The notes beneath the pieces are model-generated. The model was not told the origin of the DNA and did not search any database. It saw only the letters and a program-made list of their open reading frames with translations. The position numbers and the translations under genes are program-made. Source: Hymenobacter duratus (GTDB taxonomy: Bacteria > Bacteroidota > Bacteroidia > Cytophagales > Hymenobacteraceae). Taken from it: a stretch of 64,000 nt of DNA. Within the stretch, counting starts at the first letter, position 1; each line of letters begins with the position of its first letter. Of this stretch, positions 9,305 through 18,498 are shown one piece after another. Where the stretch lies: assembly GCF_014698995.1 (NCBI RefSeq), contig NZ_JACWZZ010000002.1:434001-498000 (forward strand). The letters are read 5' to 3'.

Positions 9305-9398
9305 GCGCTGATTCAATGAAAAATGGGGAGTCTGATGGGGAGTAAGGCTTCTGACAGCATTGCCACAGCAAGCTCTCAGGCCGTTTCCATCACATTTT

Positions 9399-9953
9399 TT
9401 AGCCGCTTACCTCTTCCGGCACGCGCAGTTCAAAGCCCGGATGGCTGCGGTCTTTTTCCGATACCAGCACCGGTTTGAGGGGCCACTTGATGCCGATGGC
9501 CGGATCGTCCCAGCGCAGGCCGCGCTCAGAGCCGGGAGCATACTTCGCCGATACCTGGTAGCACACGTCGGTATTGTCGGTGAGGGTGATGAAGCCGTGC
9601 GCGAAACGGGCCGGCACGAACAGCATCCGGAACGAGTCTGCGGTCAGCTCCACTCCCAGCCACTGCCCATAGGTCGGCGACTCTTCCCGCAGGTCCACGA
9701 TGACATCGTAGATGGCCCCGCGTGTGCAGCGTACCAGCTTGGTTTCTTCGTGCGGGGCCAGCTGAAAGTGCATGCCGCGCAGCGTGCCCTTCGTTGGGTT
9801 TGAGGAGACGTTGGCCTGGAGCGGCGGCATCAGAATGCCATGGGCGGCAAACTCATCTTCGCACCAGGAACGGGCGAAGAAGCCCCGCTCATCGGACATG
9901 CGTTCTACATCAATGATAAACGCGCCGGCCAACTCGGTTTCGGTGAAAATCAT
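9399..9953 (-). CDS. rfbC: dTDP-4-dehydrorhamnose 3,5-epimerase family protein (RmlC/RfbC-like)
   Basis: From the ATG at 9953 (MIFTETELAGAF) the protein has 184 residues, normal for RmlC; ATG 9965 is an alternative. The cupin core has GTLRGMHFQ (catalytic-base His62), FVPARFAHGF, CYQVSAKYAPG (Tyr132, the usual general acid), RWDDPAIGIKWP and SEKDR (Asp168, partner of His62), so it looks active. RmlC normally epimerises dTDP-4-keto-6-deoxyglucose. Here the neighbouring nucleotidyltransferase is a CTP enzyme, so a CDP-linked keto sugar is an equally plausible substrate. The gene follows the SDR gene by about 58 bp. Confidence 0.9.
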   Translation of the reverse strand: MIFTETELAGAFIIDVERMSDERGFFARSWCEDEFAAHGILMPPLQANVSSNPTKGTLRGMHFQLAPHEETKLVRCTRGAIYDVIVDLREESPTYGQWLGVELTADSFRMLFVPARFAHGFITLTDNTDVCYQVSAKYAPGSERGLRWDDPAIGIKWPLKPVLVSEKDRSHPGFELRVPEEVSG

Positions 9954-10011
9954 ACGGGATGTCATTAATTCAGGTGTGAGTGCGGTGGGGGTATCGGTTG
10001 CGGAGAATCGG

Positions 10012-11091
10012 CTATGCAAGCACGGCAGCCGGCGTGGCGGCCACTTGCGCCCAGGTCAGCTCATCGGTCAGCTCGCCCGACTCGCGCAGGCTGGTGAGCA
10101 CCCGCAGGCGCATGAGCTGCGAAGAGCGGAACGAAGTGTCGCGGAAGTTCATCGCCAGCAGTCCGTCGCGCAGCTCGGCAATGGTATCGTGCAGGGTGCG
10201 GAGCGGCTGGTATTCGGGGGCCATGGCGCGGTACAGGCTGAAATCGACGCGGTACGAGCGTTTGTCGGGCGGAGCGGCGGCGTTCAGACTCACGTTCGTC
10301 CCCGGAATGATTTCGGCAATGGCATGTGCCAGGTCGCGCACCTGGTAGTTCCAAGCGTCGCAGCCGGTATTGATGGCCAGGAAAGCCCCTCCGTAGCTGG
10401 CGTCGCGGCGCAATGCCCACTCGATGCCGCGGGCCATATCCTGCACATGAATCAGGGGCCGCCACGGCGTCCCGTCGCTCAGGATATTGATGTCGCCGGA
10501 AGCCACTGCACCCGCCACAAAGTCGTTCACTACCAGATCTAGGCGCAGCCGGTCGCTCCAGCCGCAAGCCGTGGCAAACCGCAGGCAGGTTACGCAAAAG
10601 TCGTCATCGGCCAGCGGGCGCAGGTCCTGCTCGCTCATCACTTTGGAGCGGGCATATGCCGTCAGCGGGTTCACCTCCGACTCTTCGGTTTTGGCGCCTT
10701 CGCCGCCGGCCCCATATATACTGCAGGAGCTGGCAAACACAAACGTGCGCACCCCGGCTGCCTTCGCCCGCCGCGCCAGCCAGATGCCTGCCCGGTGGTT
10801 TACTTCCATGGTCACGTCCTCGTACGTCTGGCCCATGGGGTCATTGCTGATAGCCGACAGATGCACAATGGCATCTACTCCCTGCAGCAGGTCAGTGGGC
10901 AAGTGGCGCACGTCGCCGAAGATCTGGCGGTCCAGCCTCGATTCGGGCAGACGCGTGGCGCCGGTCAGGCAGTGCGCAAAGAAACCCATGTCGTAGCCAA
11001 TCAGCTCGGCCTGCGGAAACTGCCGGCGCAGGTGCTGCACAACACCGGGCCCTACATAGCCCATGTTGCCAGTGATAAGGATGCGGTTCAT
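10012..11091 (-). CDS. NAD-dependent epimerase/dehydratase (extended SDR)
   Basis: 359 residues. It has the N-terminal NAD motif ITGNMGYVGPGV (GxxGxxG, about 7-18), SSCSIYG for the catalytic Ser/Thr region (about 121-127), and YARSK for the catalytic Tyr146 and Lys150. It belongs to the extended SDR group of nucleotide-sugar epimerases, dehydratases and reductases. It does not look like a textbook CDP-glucose 4,6-dehydratase, although it lies one gene after the CDP-glucose synthase gene. It may act on a keto sugar made by a dehydratase coded elsewhere, or may itself be a divergent dehydratase. The start is ATG. Confidence 0.87.
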   Translation of the reverse strand: MNRILITGNMGYVGPGVVQHLRRQFPQAELIGYDMGFFAHCLTGATRLPESRLDRQIFGDVRHLPTDLLQGVDAIVHLSAISNDPMGQTYEDVTMEVNHRAGIWLARRAKAAGVRTFVFASSCSIYGAGGEGAKTEESEVNPLTAYARSKVMSEQDLRPLADDDFCVTCLRFATACGWSDRLRLDLVVNDFVAGAVASGDINILSDGTPWRPLIHVQDMARGIEWALRRDASYGGAFLAINTGCDAWNYQVRDLAHAIAEIIPGTNVSLNAAAPPDKRSYRVDFSLYRAMAPEYQPLRTLHDTIAELRDGLLAMNFRDTSFRSSQLMRLRVLTSLRESGELTDELTWAQVAATPAAVLA

Positions 11092-11209
11092 CTCGAAGAG
11101 TTACAGGTGGAAAGGCAGGTATGTATGGCAGCAAGCAGGCTAGGCGCTGCCTTTGCGGCCAGCAGCACGGAGCTGGCTCGAAGAATTTTTACTCGTAAGG
11201 CGGGGGGAA

Positions 11210-12100
11210 TCAGCTAACCGGCATAATGGTGGGTGCCGCCACGCGCTGGCCTTCGGGAGCAAGTACCGGAGCCGCCATAATTTCGGCCAGCACGGGGTCG
11301 GGCGCTTCGGCAGCAGGCGCCTTGTCCCAGACCTTCCATTTGGCCTGCCCTTTCTGCCAGAGCTCCTCCAGCATGTTTCGGTCGCGCAGCGTGTCCATGG
11401 GCTGCCAGAAACCGGTGTGGCGAAATGCGGCTAGCTGTCCTTCCTTGGCCAGCCGTTCCATAGGGGCTTTTTCCCACATGGTGTCGTCACTGTCAATGTA
11501 ATCCAGCACGCGGGGCTCCAGCACGAAGAAGCCGCCATTTATCCAGGGCGTTTCAGCCCCTTCGGGCTTTTCCGTGAAGCTTTCCACCTGCTCGGAATTG
11601 TCATGCAGGTTGAAAACCCCGAAGCGGCCGGGCTGGCGCACCGCCGTAAGCGTGGCCAAAGAGCCCTGCGCCTTATGAAAACGAATGGCGGAGCGAATGT
11701 CCACGTCGCCTACTCCGTCGCCATAGGTCAGGCAGAAGGTGCTGTCGTCCAGATACTCTCGCACCCGGCGCAAGCGGCCACCCGTCATGGTCTCCTGGCC
11801 GGTATCTACCAGCGTCACATTCCACGGCTCGGTATTATTGCGGTGTACCTGCATTTCATTGCGGTCCATCCGGAACGTGACGTCGGCGTTGTGCAGGAAA
11901 TAGTCGGAGAAATACTGCTTGATCATGTGGCCTTTGTAGCCGCAGCAAATCACGAAGTCGTGAATGCCATGGTGGGCATAGATTTTCATGATGTGCCAGA
12001 GAATAGGCTTGCCACCTATTTCCACCATGGGCTTTGGTCTTACTCCGCTTTCTTCGCTGATGCGGGTACCGTAGCCCCCCGCCAGAATGACTGCTTTCAT
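11210..12100 (-). CDS. rfbF: Glucose-1-phosphate cytidylyltransferase
   Basis: This enzyme makes CDP-glucose from CTP and glucose-1-phosphate, the entry step to CDP-deoxy and branched sugars. I use the ATG at 12100 ([18 protein letters not shown]), because the upstream extension is not family-like. The GGxGTR loop is at residues 8-13 and [11 protein letters not shown] at about 22-32. Further motifs are [20 protein letters not shown] and INGGFFV. The usual length is near 257 residues; this protein has 296, with an Ala/Pro-rich tail of about 40 residues of unknown role. The gene is separated from the upstream GT26 gene by about 176 bp of AT-rich DNA, a likely promoter site for the sugar cassette. 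Confidence 0.93.
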   Translation of the reverse strand: MKAVILAGGYGTRISEESGVRPKPMVEIGGKPILWHIMKIYAHHGIHDFVICCGYKGHMIKQYFSDYFLHNADVTFRMDRNEMQVHRNNTEPWNVTLVDTGQETMTGGRLRRVREYLDDSTFCLTYGDGVGDVDIRSAIRFHKAQGSLATLTAVRQPGRFGVFNLHDNSEQVESFTEKPEGAETPWINGGFFVLEPRVLDYIDSDDTMWEKAPMERLAKEGQLAAFRHTGFWQPMDTLRDRNMLEELWQKGQAKWKVWDKAPAAEAPDPVLAEIMAAPVLAPEGQRVAAPTIMPVS

Positions 12101-12276
12101 GATTAGTACTGCTTGAGGAGAAAACGGAACCAAGACCACTTAACTTCCAGCTCAGGCGGTATTTCTCATACCAAGCACGTATCCTGGGCTAGTGAAAGAT
12201 ATCGATTATTATAATATTGTCAATATAAAATGTTAATTATTTTAATTTAAGGTAAAATACAAATTGGTATAGTTCA

Positions 12277-13059
12277 CTAATAGCGCACTGTTGAATGGGT
12301 TGGGCGGCCCGCATACTGTGCTACCGTTCGCCGGAGCACGAGGTACACGAACTGGCTGTTGGTAACCAGGTAGCGCCGCCAAAGCCGACGCGGCTCCAGC
12401 CACAGCCGGTAGGCCCATTCCAGCCAGAGCCGCCGCGCCCACAGTGGCAGCCGGCGCTCCAGGCCGGCGTAGACGTGGAACGCCTGCCCGACGCCCAGCA
12501 TGCAAGCCCGTACGCGCCCCCGGTGGTGGGCCATCCAGTTTTCCTGGCGCGGGCAACCCAATGCCACAAACAGCAGATCCGGGTCGGCGGCATTGATAGC
12601 AGCTACCTCGGCCTCATCCTCCTCCGGCGTAAGCGGACGAAACGGAGGCGCATGCGTACCGGCAATGCGCAGCGTGGGCAACTCTCGCCCTGCCCGTGCC
12701 ACTATGGCTTCCAGTACATTTTCGGTGGTGCCGTAGAAATACACCGACTGCCCACGCCGCGCAGCTTCGGCAAGTAGCGCCGGCAGCAAATCCATACCGG
12801 CTACCCGCTGCTGCTGCTGCCCCTGGTTGAACCAGCCCACGGCCGCCGCAATCGGGCTGCCATCGGGCGCGGCAATTGCGGCCTGATTGAGTACCTCCTG
12901 AAAGCCGGGATTGGTGTGCGCCTCCACCAGCATGTGCACGTTGGTGAAGCAGACATAGGCGGAACAGCGGGCCTCGCCCAACCGCAGAATGGCGTCTACA
13001 AACTCCGGCGCTGTGCCGGTTGAGATGCGCGAGTCCAGTACATAGCGTTTGGGAAGCAT
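12277..13059 (-). CDS. WecG/TagA/CpsF family glycosyltransferase (GT26)
   Basis: From the ATG at 13059 the protein has 260 residues; an in-frame GTG at 13116, 3 bp after the preceding stop, would add 19. GT26 signatures are FTNVHMLVEAH, APDGSPIAAAVGW, FYGTTENVL and FVALGCPRQENWMAHH. These membrane-associated enzymes transfer the second sugar (often N-acetylmannosaminuronic acid or ManNAc) onto an undecaprenyl-PP-linked sugar. The gene follows directly after the WcaJ-type initiating transferase, which fits the order of action. The exact sugar is unknown. Confidence 0.9.
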   Translation of the reverse strand: MLPKRYVLDSRISTGTAPEFVDAILRLGEARCSAYVCFTNVHMLVEAHTNPGFQEVLNQAAIAAPDGSPIAAAVGWFNQGQQQQRVAGMDLLPALLAEAARRGQSVYFYGTTENVLEAIVARAGRELPTLRIAGTHAPPFRPLTPEEDEAEVAAINAADPDLLFVALGCPRQENWMAHHRGRVRACMLGVGQAFHVYAGLERRLPLWARRLWLEWAYRLWLEPRRLWRRYLVTNSQFVYLVLRRTVAQYAGRPTHSTVRY

Positions 13060-13119
13060 GCCCTGAATGGTTGAATTGTCGATTGGGTTACCGGGCAGGT
13101 ATAGGCGCCTGAGCACCTC

Positions 13120-14517
13120 TTAGTAGGCGTTCTTCTCGCCACGCACCATGTTCCAGACAGTCTGGCCTATGATCTTAAGGTCCAGCCCAAACGTCCAGTT
13201 CTCGACATATTTCAGGTCGTATTCCACCCGCTTTTCCATGGTGCCGGCCTCACGGGTTTCGCCACGGTAGCCGTTCACCTGTGCGTAGCCCGTGATGCCG
13301 GGCGTTACGGCGTGCCGCAGCTGGTAGGTGCGGATATGCTTGCTGTACTCTTCCAGCTGCGACACCATGTTGGGGCGCGGCCCCACCACCGACATATGCC
13401 CCAGCAGCACGTTAAAAAACTGCGGCAGCTCGTCTAAGTTGTACTTGCGCAGATACTGCCCCACGCGGGTTACGCGCACGTCGTTTTTGGTAGCCTGCAG
13501 CTCGGTACGGCCGTGGTCGGCACGCATGGTGCGGAGCTTGTAGCACGGAAACAGCTGGTTGTGCTTGCCGGGGCGCAGTTGCTTAAAGAACACCGGCCCT
13601 GGCGAGTCGAGCTTGATAAGCAGCGCCAGCAACGGCATGATAACAGGAAATATGGTGCAGATAACCAGCCCGGAAAATGCAATATCAAAGATGCGCTTCA
13701 GCACCTGATTGGTGCGCATGCCAAGCGGCTCATTCCGGATAGTGAGGATGGGCAGATGGTCGTAGAAATACACGTTTACATCCTTGCGCATGGTTCCGCG
13801 GAAATCGGGCACGATGCGGAAAGACAGAAAGTGCTCATCTGCAAACCGCGACAGCTCCGCAATGAGGTGACGCCGGTCGAGGGGCAGCGCGAAGTAGATA
13901 TCGTTGATTTGCTCGTTCAGGCAAAACTCTTTCAGGTCGGCGAGGCGGCCACGCACCAACGGCTTCACAGCGGCCGGGGCGGCATCATCGGAGAAGAACC
14001 CCATAAACTTATTGCCGATAGGGTCGTGGGAGGCCAGAAAGCGGTACAGTTCCTGGCCACTATCGCTGGCCCCCACTATCACGAAGCGGCTGCTGGCCCT
14101 GGCTACGTGCTGATGGTAGGAGCGGTTGAGAAATGTTACCAGAAACCGCCCCGATACCACGCCTACCATCGAAAGGCTGTACACCGAAAACAGATACTGA
14201 ACTGGTGGCCATTTCATCTGCCCGGCCACTACGGCCAGCAGCACAATGGTGGCGTGCAGCAGAAAAGTCCGCATCAGGTAGAGCAGCTTCTCCGGATAGG
14301 TGATAAGCCGGTCGACGCGGTAGATGTTGGCATACTGGCCGGACAGTATCCACCAGAGCAGCCCGAAGATGACGAAGAAATAAGGATAATAGCCGGCAAA
14401 TGTCCAACTATCGAGGTAGATGCGGCCAGCGACCCGGAAAGCTCCGTAAATAAGGAGCACGTCGACTAGCAACAATACGAAACGCGAGGCGTCCGTGTAG
14501 TGTCTGTAGCGTTCCAT
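13120..14517 (-). CDS. Undecaprenyl-phosphate sugar phosphotransferase (WcaJ/exopolysaccharide type)
   Basis: From the ATG at 14517 ([15 protein letters not shown]) the protein has 465 residues, the usual size of long polyprenyl glycosylphosphotransferases; the 29-residue upstream extension is atypical. Several N-terminal transmembrane helices (within about 1-120) and a CoA-binding-like Rossmann domain ([10 protein letters not shown]) precede the catalytic bacterial-sugar-transferase domain. That domain shows [45 protein letters not shown] and [14 protein letters not shown]. It transfers a sugar phosphate to undecaprenyl phosphate and so starts assembly of each repeat unit. It is the first gene of the minus-strand locus. 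Confidence 0.94.
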   Translation of the reverse strand: MERYRHYTDASRFVLLLVDVLLIYGAFRVAGRIYLDSWTFAGYYPYFFVIFGLLWWILSGQYANIYRVDRLITYPEKLLYLMRTFLLHATIVLLAVVAGQMKWPPVQYLFSVYSLSMVGVVSGRFLVTFLNRSYHQHVARASSRFVIVGASDSGQELYRFLASHDPIGNKFMGFFSDDAAPAAVKPLVRGRLADLKEFCLNEQINDIYFALPLDRRHLIAELSRFADEHFLSFRIVPDFRGTMRKDVNVYFYDHLPILTIRNEPLGMRTNQVLKRIFDIAFSGLVICTIFPVIMPLLALLIKLDSPGPVFFKQLRPGKHNQLFPCYKLRTMRADHGRTELQATKNDVRVTRVGQYLRKYNLDELPQFFNVLLGHMSVVGPRPNMVSQLEEYSKHIRTYQLRHAVTPGITGYAQVNGYRGETREAGTMEKRVEYDLKYVENWTFGLDLKIIGQTVWNMVRGEKNAY

Positions 14518-14892
14518 GAGTAAGCAACATGAGCGAAGGTTAATACCAGGCAGTAGCGGGAACGGTAGGGTAGGATTCGGAGCGGCTGTATGACAAAGAA
14601 ACAATTTTTTATTCTTTAATCAATATTTTATATGACTTTTTTTCTCAATAAGACAAGACAATCTGTAAATGATTCTGTACTAGCACACTGTAGTATTTCG
14701 CTCTATCATTTTCTAACCAGCTGCTTATCTGCATGTTGCTACATATATTTCAGAGACAAGCTCGGAACAGGTCTCTTGCTAGGCTATTTCACCTAAGCTG
14801 CCCTGGGATTTGCCTCCTATACGCTGCGCCAAATTGCCGGACTCCGCGCAAGTGAAGCCCCTGTTCCCACTCAGCAAACCGCCCTGCCTGCT
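14518..14892. other. Intergenic region upstream of the polysaccharide locus
   Basis: A 375-bp spacer between the start of the WcaJ-type gene and the end of the AraC-family gene, both on the minus strand. The stretch 14600-14750 is AT-rich and probably holds the promoter of the polysaccharide locus, but I cannot fix a TAnnTTTG element. No gene is seen. Confidence 0.4.
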
Positions 14893-15759
14893 TTAGCGGA
14901 CACTATTGTGGCGGAACGACTCAGGCGTTTGGCCGGTGTGCTTTCTGAAATAGCGAGCGAAATAGGAGGCATCCTCAAATCCGACTGCGTAGGCTACCTG
15001 AGCCACCGACTGGGCGGAATGGGCAAGCAGGCGGGTTGCTTCCGCAATTACCCGTTCCTGAATCAGGCGGCTGGCTGTTTTGTTAAGTATGCGCCGGCAG
15101 ACAGCGTTCAGGTGATTAGCCGTCAGATGCAGCCTTTCGGCATAATAGCGCACTGTTTTCTCGGCTCGGAAGTGCTGGTTGAGCAGCAACCCAAACTCCC
15201 TGATCTGCAGCAGCGCATGGGAAGCCTGCTCCTGAGGCGTGTACGCATAGTGCCGGGTAGCGAGTTCCAGGCACAGAAATAAGTAGGCCCCGATTACAGA
15301 AGAATGGTTGGGAGCCGACACTGCACGCTCCAGATAAATTCGCTGGAGCAGCGGCAACAGCATTACTTCGCTGGGGGGCAGATACAGTACTGGCTGATGG
15401 GCCGGATTGAAAAAGGGATACTCAGCTAACCGGGCGGCAGGATACTGCTGCAGGTAGAAATCAGCCGTAAAAAACAGGATGTAGCCTTCAGTGTCGGCGG
15501 ACAGCACCCAGGAATGCGCCTGCCCTGGCACCAGAAAAAACAGGCTCCCGGCACGCAGGTCATACGTTATCAGATCGATAGTATGGCTGCCCTGCCCCTG
15601 CGTAATGTAGAGCAGCAGATAAAAGTCATGCGCGTGAGGCTCGCTCACTATCGGAAACTTAGCCACATGCAACTCCAGCCGCTCGATATAATACTGGTGA
15701 GCAGCGTGTTGCCCAGGAAACGTATTCAGTGCAAGAACAGGCAGGCTGGAGTATTTCAT
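14893..15759 (-). CDS. AraC-family transcriptional regulator
   Basis: From the ATG at 15759 (MKYSSLPVLALNTF) the protein has 288 residues. The N-terminal half is an AraC-type cupin sensor (PHAHDFYLLLYITQGQG, FLVPGQAHSW). The C-terminal hundred residues hold the double helix-turn-helix, including LTANHLNAVCRRILN and VAYAVGFEDASYFARYFRKHTGQTPESFR. The neighbours are a DUF983 gene and the polysaccharide locus; no sugar enzyme is next to it, so the regulated target and ligand are unknown. Confidence 0.9.
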   Translation of the reverse strand: MKYSSLPVLALNTFPGQHAAHQYYIERLELHVAKFPIVSEPHAHDFYLLLYITQGQGSHTIDLITYDLRAGSLFFLVPGQAHSWVLSADTEGYILFFTADFYLQQYPAARLAEYPFFNPAHQPVLYLPPSEVMLLPLLQRIYLERAVSAPNHSSVIGAYLFLCLELATRHYAYTPQEQASHALLQIREFGLLLNQHFRAEKTVRYYAERLHLTANHLNAVCRRILNKTASRLIQERVIAEATRLLAHSAQSVAQVAYAVGFEDASYFARYFRKHTGQTPESFRHNSVR

Positions 15760-15924
15760 GCGGAAGCAACTCGGCCTGAGTCTTGGTTGGGGCCGGATAA
15801 AGTTCGGCCGCAAGCTACGCAAAGCTTACGCTGCACTTTCTCCGGCACGGGCAGATTCCGCTGAATCCTGTAAGCGTACAGGCGAGCCCCCTCTCCTATC
15901 GGCTCCCTGATCTGAAGCCGTAGC

Positions 15925-16356
15925 TTAGTTGGTATCCGAACGGTTTGCGAAGGAATTTAGATTTCGGCTCGCAGGCTCATTCAGGCGAGGGTCGTAGGTA
16001 ATGCCGCCAAACAGGTACAGCATTAGGGCCCGCGAATAGCGTAGTACGAGCGGGGTGGTGGCCAGCACAATAACGGCTACCGTCAGCACATACACCCATA
16101 CGGCAGGGTCATTCAGCAGGTAGTAGCACAATACCCCGCTGAACGCAAAAATGGCTACTGAAAAACCGTAGCTCACGAACATGGCTCCCCAATAAAAACC
16201 AGGCTCGGGCTCATACGCTACGTTGCAAACGGGGCAATGCGCGGGCATTTCGGCAAACTTGGTGGAGTAGGCGGGGTGCGAAAACAACTTACCCTGATGG
16301 CAGCGAGGGCAACGCAGATCCAGCAGGGCCAGACCAGTGGATTCTATTGGCTTCAT
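15925..16356 (-). CDS. DUF983 domain membrane protein
   Basis: 143 residues. The N-terminal zinc ribbon has two CxxC pairs (Cys16/19 and Cys41/44). Next come GFYWGAMFVSYGFS and two hydrophobic helices (about 55-77 and 85-108). This is the compact DUF983 layout, common in Bacteroidota. The function is unknown, although some alphaproteobacterial relatives lie near cytochrome oxidase assembly genes. It is divergent from the xylose regulon. Confidence 0.88.
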   Translation of the reverse strand: MKPIESTGLALLDLRCPRCHQGKLFSHPAYSTKFAEMPAHCPVCNVAYEPEPGFYWGAMFVSYGFSVAIFAFSGVLCYYLLNDPAVWVYVLTVAVIVLATTPLVLRYSRALMLYLFGGITYDPRLNEPASRNLNSFANRSDTN

Positions 16357-16562
16357 ACGCTATGAACACTTAAGCTAACACAAAGCTACATACGCTTTCA
16401 AAGCAGAAGCAGGCACAAAAGCGGGTACGTACCGCACAAATCAACGATTTGTACACTGCTACGCCTCTGCGCACTATGCTATATCTGGTATCATCAGAAG
16501 TACAGCAAGGGTGGTTATCACGCGTACTGTGAGTTGTACGTATTTCCACTAACAAGAAACGT

Positions 16563-16604
16563 ATACCAGCGGTTATCGGAAACGTTTCCGATAACCGCTG
16601 GTAT
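16563..16604. promoter_or_regulatory. Extended palindromic operator, probable LacI-family site 1
   Basis: A perfect 42-bp palindrome (two 21-bp arms, no spacer) centred on CGGAAACGTTTCCG, the same 14-bp core as the downstream site. Odd-free palindromes with a central CG are typical of LacI/GalR-family operators. The two centres are 67 bp apart, which would allow looping by a tetramer or two dimers. The likely binder is the LacI-family protein encoded at the end of this regulon. Confidence 0.75.
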
Positions 16605-16641
16605 GTAACTGGGCAGTTATTTTTCCAAACACATTATGGTA

Positions 16642-16659
16642 TTCGGAAACGTTTCCGAA
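16642..16659. promoter_or_regulatory. Operator palindrome, probable LacI-family site 2
   Basis: A perfect 18-bp palindrome, TTCGGAAACGTTTCCGAA. It shares the 14-bp core with site 1 and lies exactly between the predicted -33 and -7 elements of the GH43 promoter. Repressor bound here would block the sigma factor. Confidence 0.8.
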
Positions 16660-16672
16660 AATCTTACATTTG
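16642..16672 (+). promoter_or_regulatory. Predicted Bacteroidota-type promoter of the xylose operon
   Basis: The -7 element TACATTTG (16665-16672) fits TAnnTTTG fully. The -33 element TTCG (16642-16645) is one base off TTTG, with a 19-bp spacer. The start of transcription should fall near 16678-16682, giving a leader of 50-95 nt depending on the start codon. The operator fills most of the spacer. Confidence 0.6.
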
Positions 16673-16772
16673 TTCATAGCCACTGCTAAGTGGCGAATCC
16701 GTTGCACACTGTCGGCCCCTCTTACGTCTGCTTATGTCTCCGTTGTCCTGCCTTTCATTTCTTGTTCCATTG

Positions 16773-18416
16773 ATGCAGGACGTTGGAAAGCAGATTCTGT
16801 ACGCGGCAGTAGCTCTACTCCTTGCCCTTCCCCTGTCAGTGCAGGCGCAATCATCTGCGGGCCTTTCGAAAGTGTGGGCGCCGGACCTGGGCAACGGCAG
16901 CTACAAGAACCCGGTGCTGTATGCCGACTACTCCGACCCCGATGCTATTCGGGTCGGCGACGACTTTTACCTGACTTCTTCCAGCTTCAACTCCGCGCCC
17001 GGCCTGCAGATTCTGCACTCCAAAGATCTGGTCAACTGGACCCTGATTGGCGCGGCATTTCAGGAGCAGTTGCCAGTAGCCCGTTACCGCGAGCCGCAGC
17101 ACGGCAACGGCGTATGGGCCCCGGCGCTGCGCTACCACAATAAGGAGTTCTATATTTTCTACCCCGACCCCGACCTAGGCATCTTCGTAACCAAGGCGAA
17201 GAATCCGGCCGGGCCTTGGTCGACGCCGATATGCATCAAGGAGGCCAGCGGCTGGATTGACCCCTGCCCGCTCTGGGATACTGACGGCAAAGCCTACCTC
17301 GTGCACGGTTTTGCGGGCTCCCGGGCCGGCATCAAAACTATTCTGGCGGTTTCGCCGATGGCAGCCGACGGCCTGAGCCTGACTGGCCCTGACGCGCTGG
17401 TGTTCGACGGGCACGCGGCACATCCGACGCTGGAAGGCCCTAAGTTCTACAAGCGCAACGGCTACTACTACATTTTTGCGCCGGCCGGCGGCGTACCTAC
17501 CGGCTGGCAGCTGGTGCTGCGCTCCAAGAACGTGTATGGCCCCTATGAAGAGCGAATTGTGATGGACCAGGGCAAAACGCCCATCAATGGCCCGCACCAA
17601 GGTGCTTGGGTAGATACAGATGCAGGCGAGGACTGGTTTCTGCACTTCCAAGACCAGGGGCCCTATGGCCGCGTCGTGCATCTGCAGCCGATGGTCTGGA
17701 AAAACGACTGGCCGGTGATTGGCGAAGACCCGGACGGCGACGGCAAAGGCCAGCCCGTGCTGACGTACCGCAAACCCCGCATCAAAGGCAAGCCGCAGCC
17801 GCTGGCTACGCCCGCTACTTCCGACGAGTTCAGCAGCAACCAACTGGGCCTGCAGTGGCAGTGGCACGCCAATCCGCAGGATTACTGGGCTTTTCTGAAT
17901 GGGCCACAGGGCTACCTGCGCCTGTACGCCATGCCGCTGCCGGAAGGCTACAAGAACCTGTGGCAGCTGCCCAACCTGCTGCTGCAAAAACTGCCCGCCG
18001 AAACCTTCACTGCCACCACCAAGCTTACGTTTCAGGCGCGGGCCGAAGGTGAGAAGATGGGGCTGGTGATGATGGGTCTCGACTACGCCTACATTTCGCT
18101 GACCAACGTGGGCGGCAAGCTGCAGCTCAGCCAGAGCGTGTGCCAGAAAGCCGACAAAGGCAGCCCCGAAACCACCACGGCGCCGGTAGTTATACCGCAG
18201 TCCACCCAGCCGATATATCTGCGTGTGACCGTGAAGCTAGGCGCCAAATGCCAGTTCAGCTACAGCTTCGACGGGCAGCAGTTTCGGCCGCTGGGCATCG
18301 AGTTTCAGGCCGTGGAGGGCAAATGGATTGGGGCCAAAGTGGGTCTGTTCTGCACCCGCGCCGCCAAATTCAACGACTCCGGCAACGCCGACATCGACTG
18401 GTTTCGCATCGAATAA
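16773..18416 (+). CDS. GH43-family beta-xylosidase / alpha-L-arabinofuranosidase
   Basis: The ATG at 16773 gives 547 residues beginning with a clear signal peptide (cleavage near AQSSAG); ATG 16734 would add 13 residues before it. The five-bladed propeller shows the GH43 triad: Asp55 (base, in YSDPDAIR), Asp163 (pKa modulator, in GWIDPCPL) and Glu221 (acid, in TLEGPKF). A C-terminal concanavalin-like domain (about 345-547) is that of the beta-xylosidase subgroup. It should release xylose or arabinose from xylan oligomers in the periplasm or outside. It heads the operon with xylB, xylA and a symporter, and two operators lie upstream. Confidence 0.92.
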   Translation: MQDVGKQILYAAVALLLALPLSVQAQSSAGLSKVWAPDLGNGSYKNPVLYADYSDPDAIRVGDDFYLTSSSFNSAPGLQILHSKDLVNWTLIGAAFQEQLPVARYREPQHGNGVWAPALRYHNKEFYIFYPDPDLGIFVTKAKNPAGPWSTPICIKEASGWIDPCPLWDTDGKAYLVHGFAGSRAGIKTILAVSPMAADGLSLTGPDALVFDGHAAHPTLEGPKFYKRNGYYYIFAPAGGVPTGWQLVLRSKNVYGPYEERIVMDQGKTPINGPHQGAWVDTDAGEDWFLHFQDQGPYGRVVHLQPMVWKNDWPVIGEDPDGDGKGQPVLTYRKPRIKGKPQPLATPATSDEFSSNQLGLQWQWHANPQDYWAFLNGPQGYLRLYAMPLPEGYKNLWQLPNLLLQKLPAETFTATTKLTFQARAEGEKMGLVMMGLDYAYISLTNVGGKLQLSQSVCQKADKGSPETTTAPVVIPQSTQPIYLRVTVKLGAKCQFSYSFDGQQFRPLGIEFQAVEGKWIGAKVGLFCTRAAKFNDSGNADIDWFRIE

Positions 18417-18418
18417 GC

Positions 18419-18474
18419 TGATTGTTAGGTGTTGATGGTCAGTTGCCGGAGCGACAATCAACACCTAACAATCA
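18419..18474 (+). other. Intra-operon hairpin after the GH43 gene
   Basis: A perfect 18-bp inverted repeat (18419-18436 with 18457-18474) enclosing a 20-base loop. It starts 3 bp after the GH43 stop and ends 25 bp before the xylB start. There is no T-run, so it is more likely an mRNA stability or processing element, or a partial terminator, than a full stop. Confidence 0.6.
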
Positions 18475-18498
18475 TCCATCAACCAACAACCGATACTC

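Noticed and set aside
8012-9319. Long plus-strand ORF of 435 codons
   Set aside because: It is antisense to the SAF-domain oxidoreductase, has no recognisable domain, and arises from GC-rich codon bias.
14790-14892. Possible gene remnant in the spacer (readable as LGFASYTLRQIAGLR)
   Set aside because: Too short, no start, and I cannot name a parent gene.
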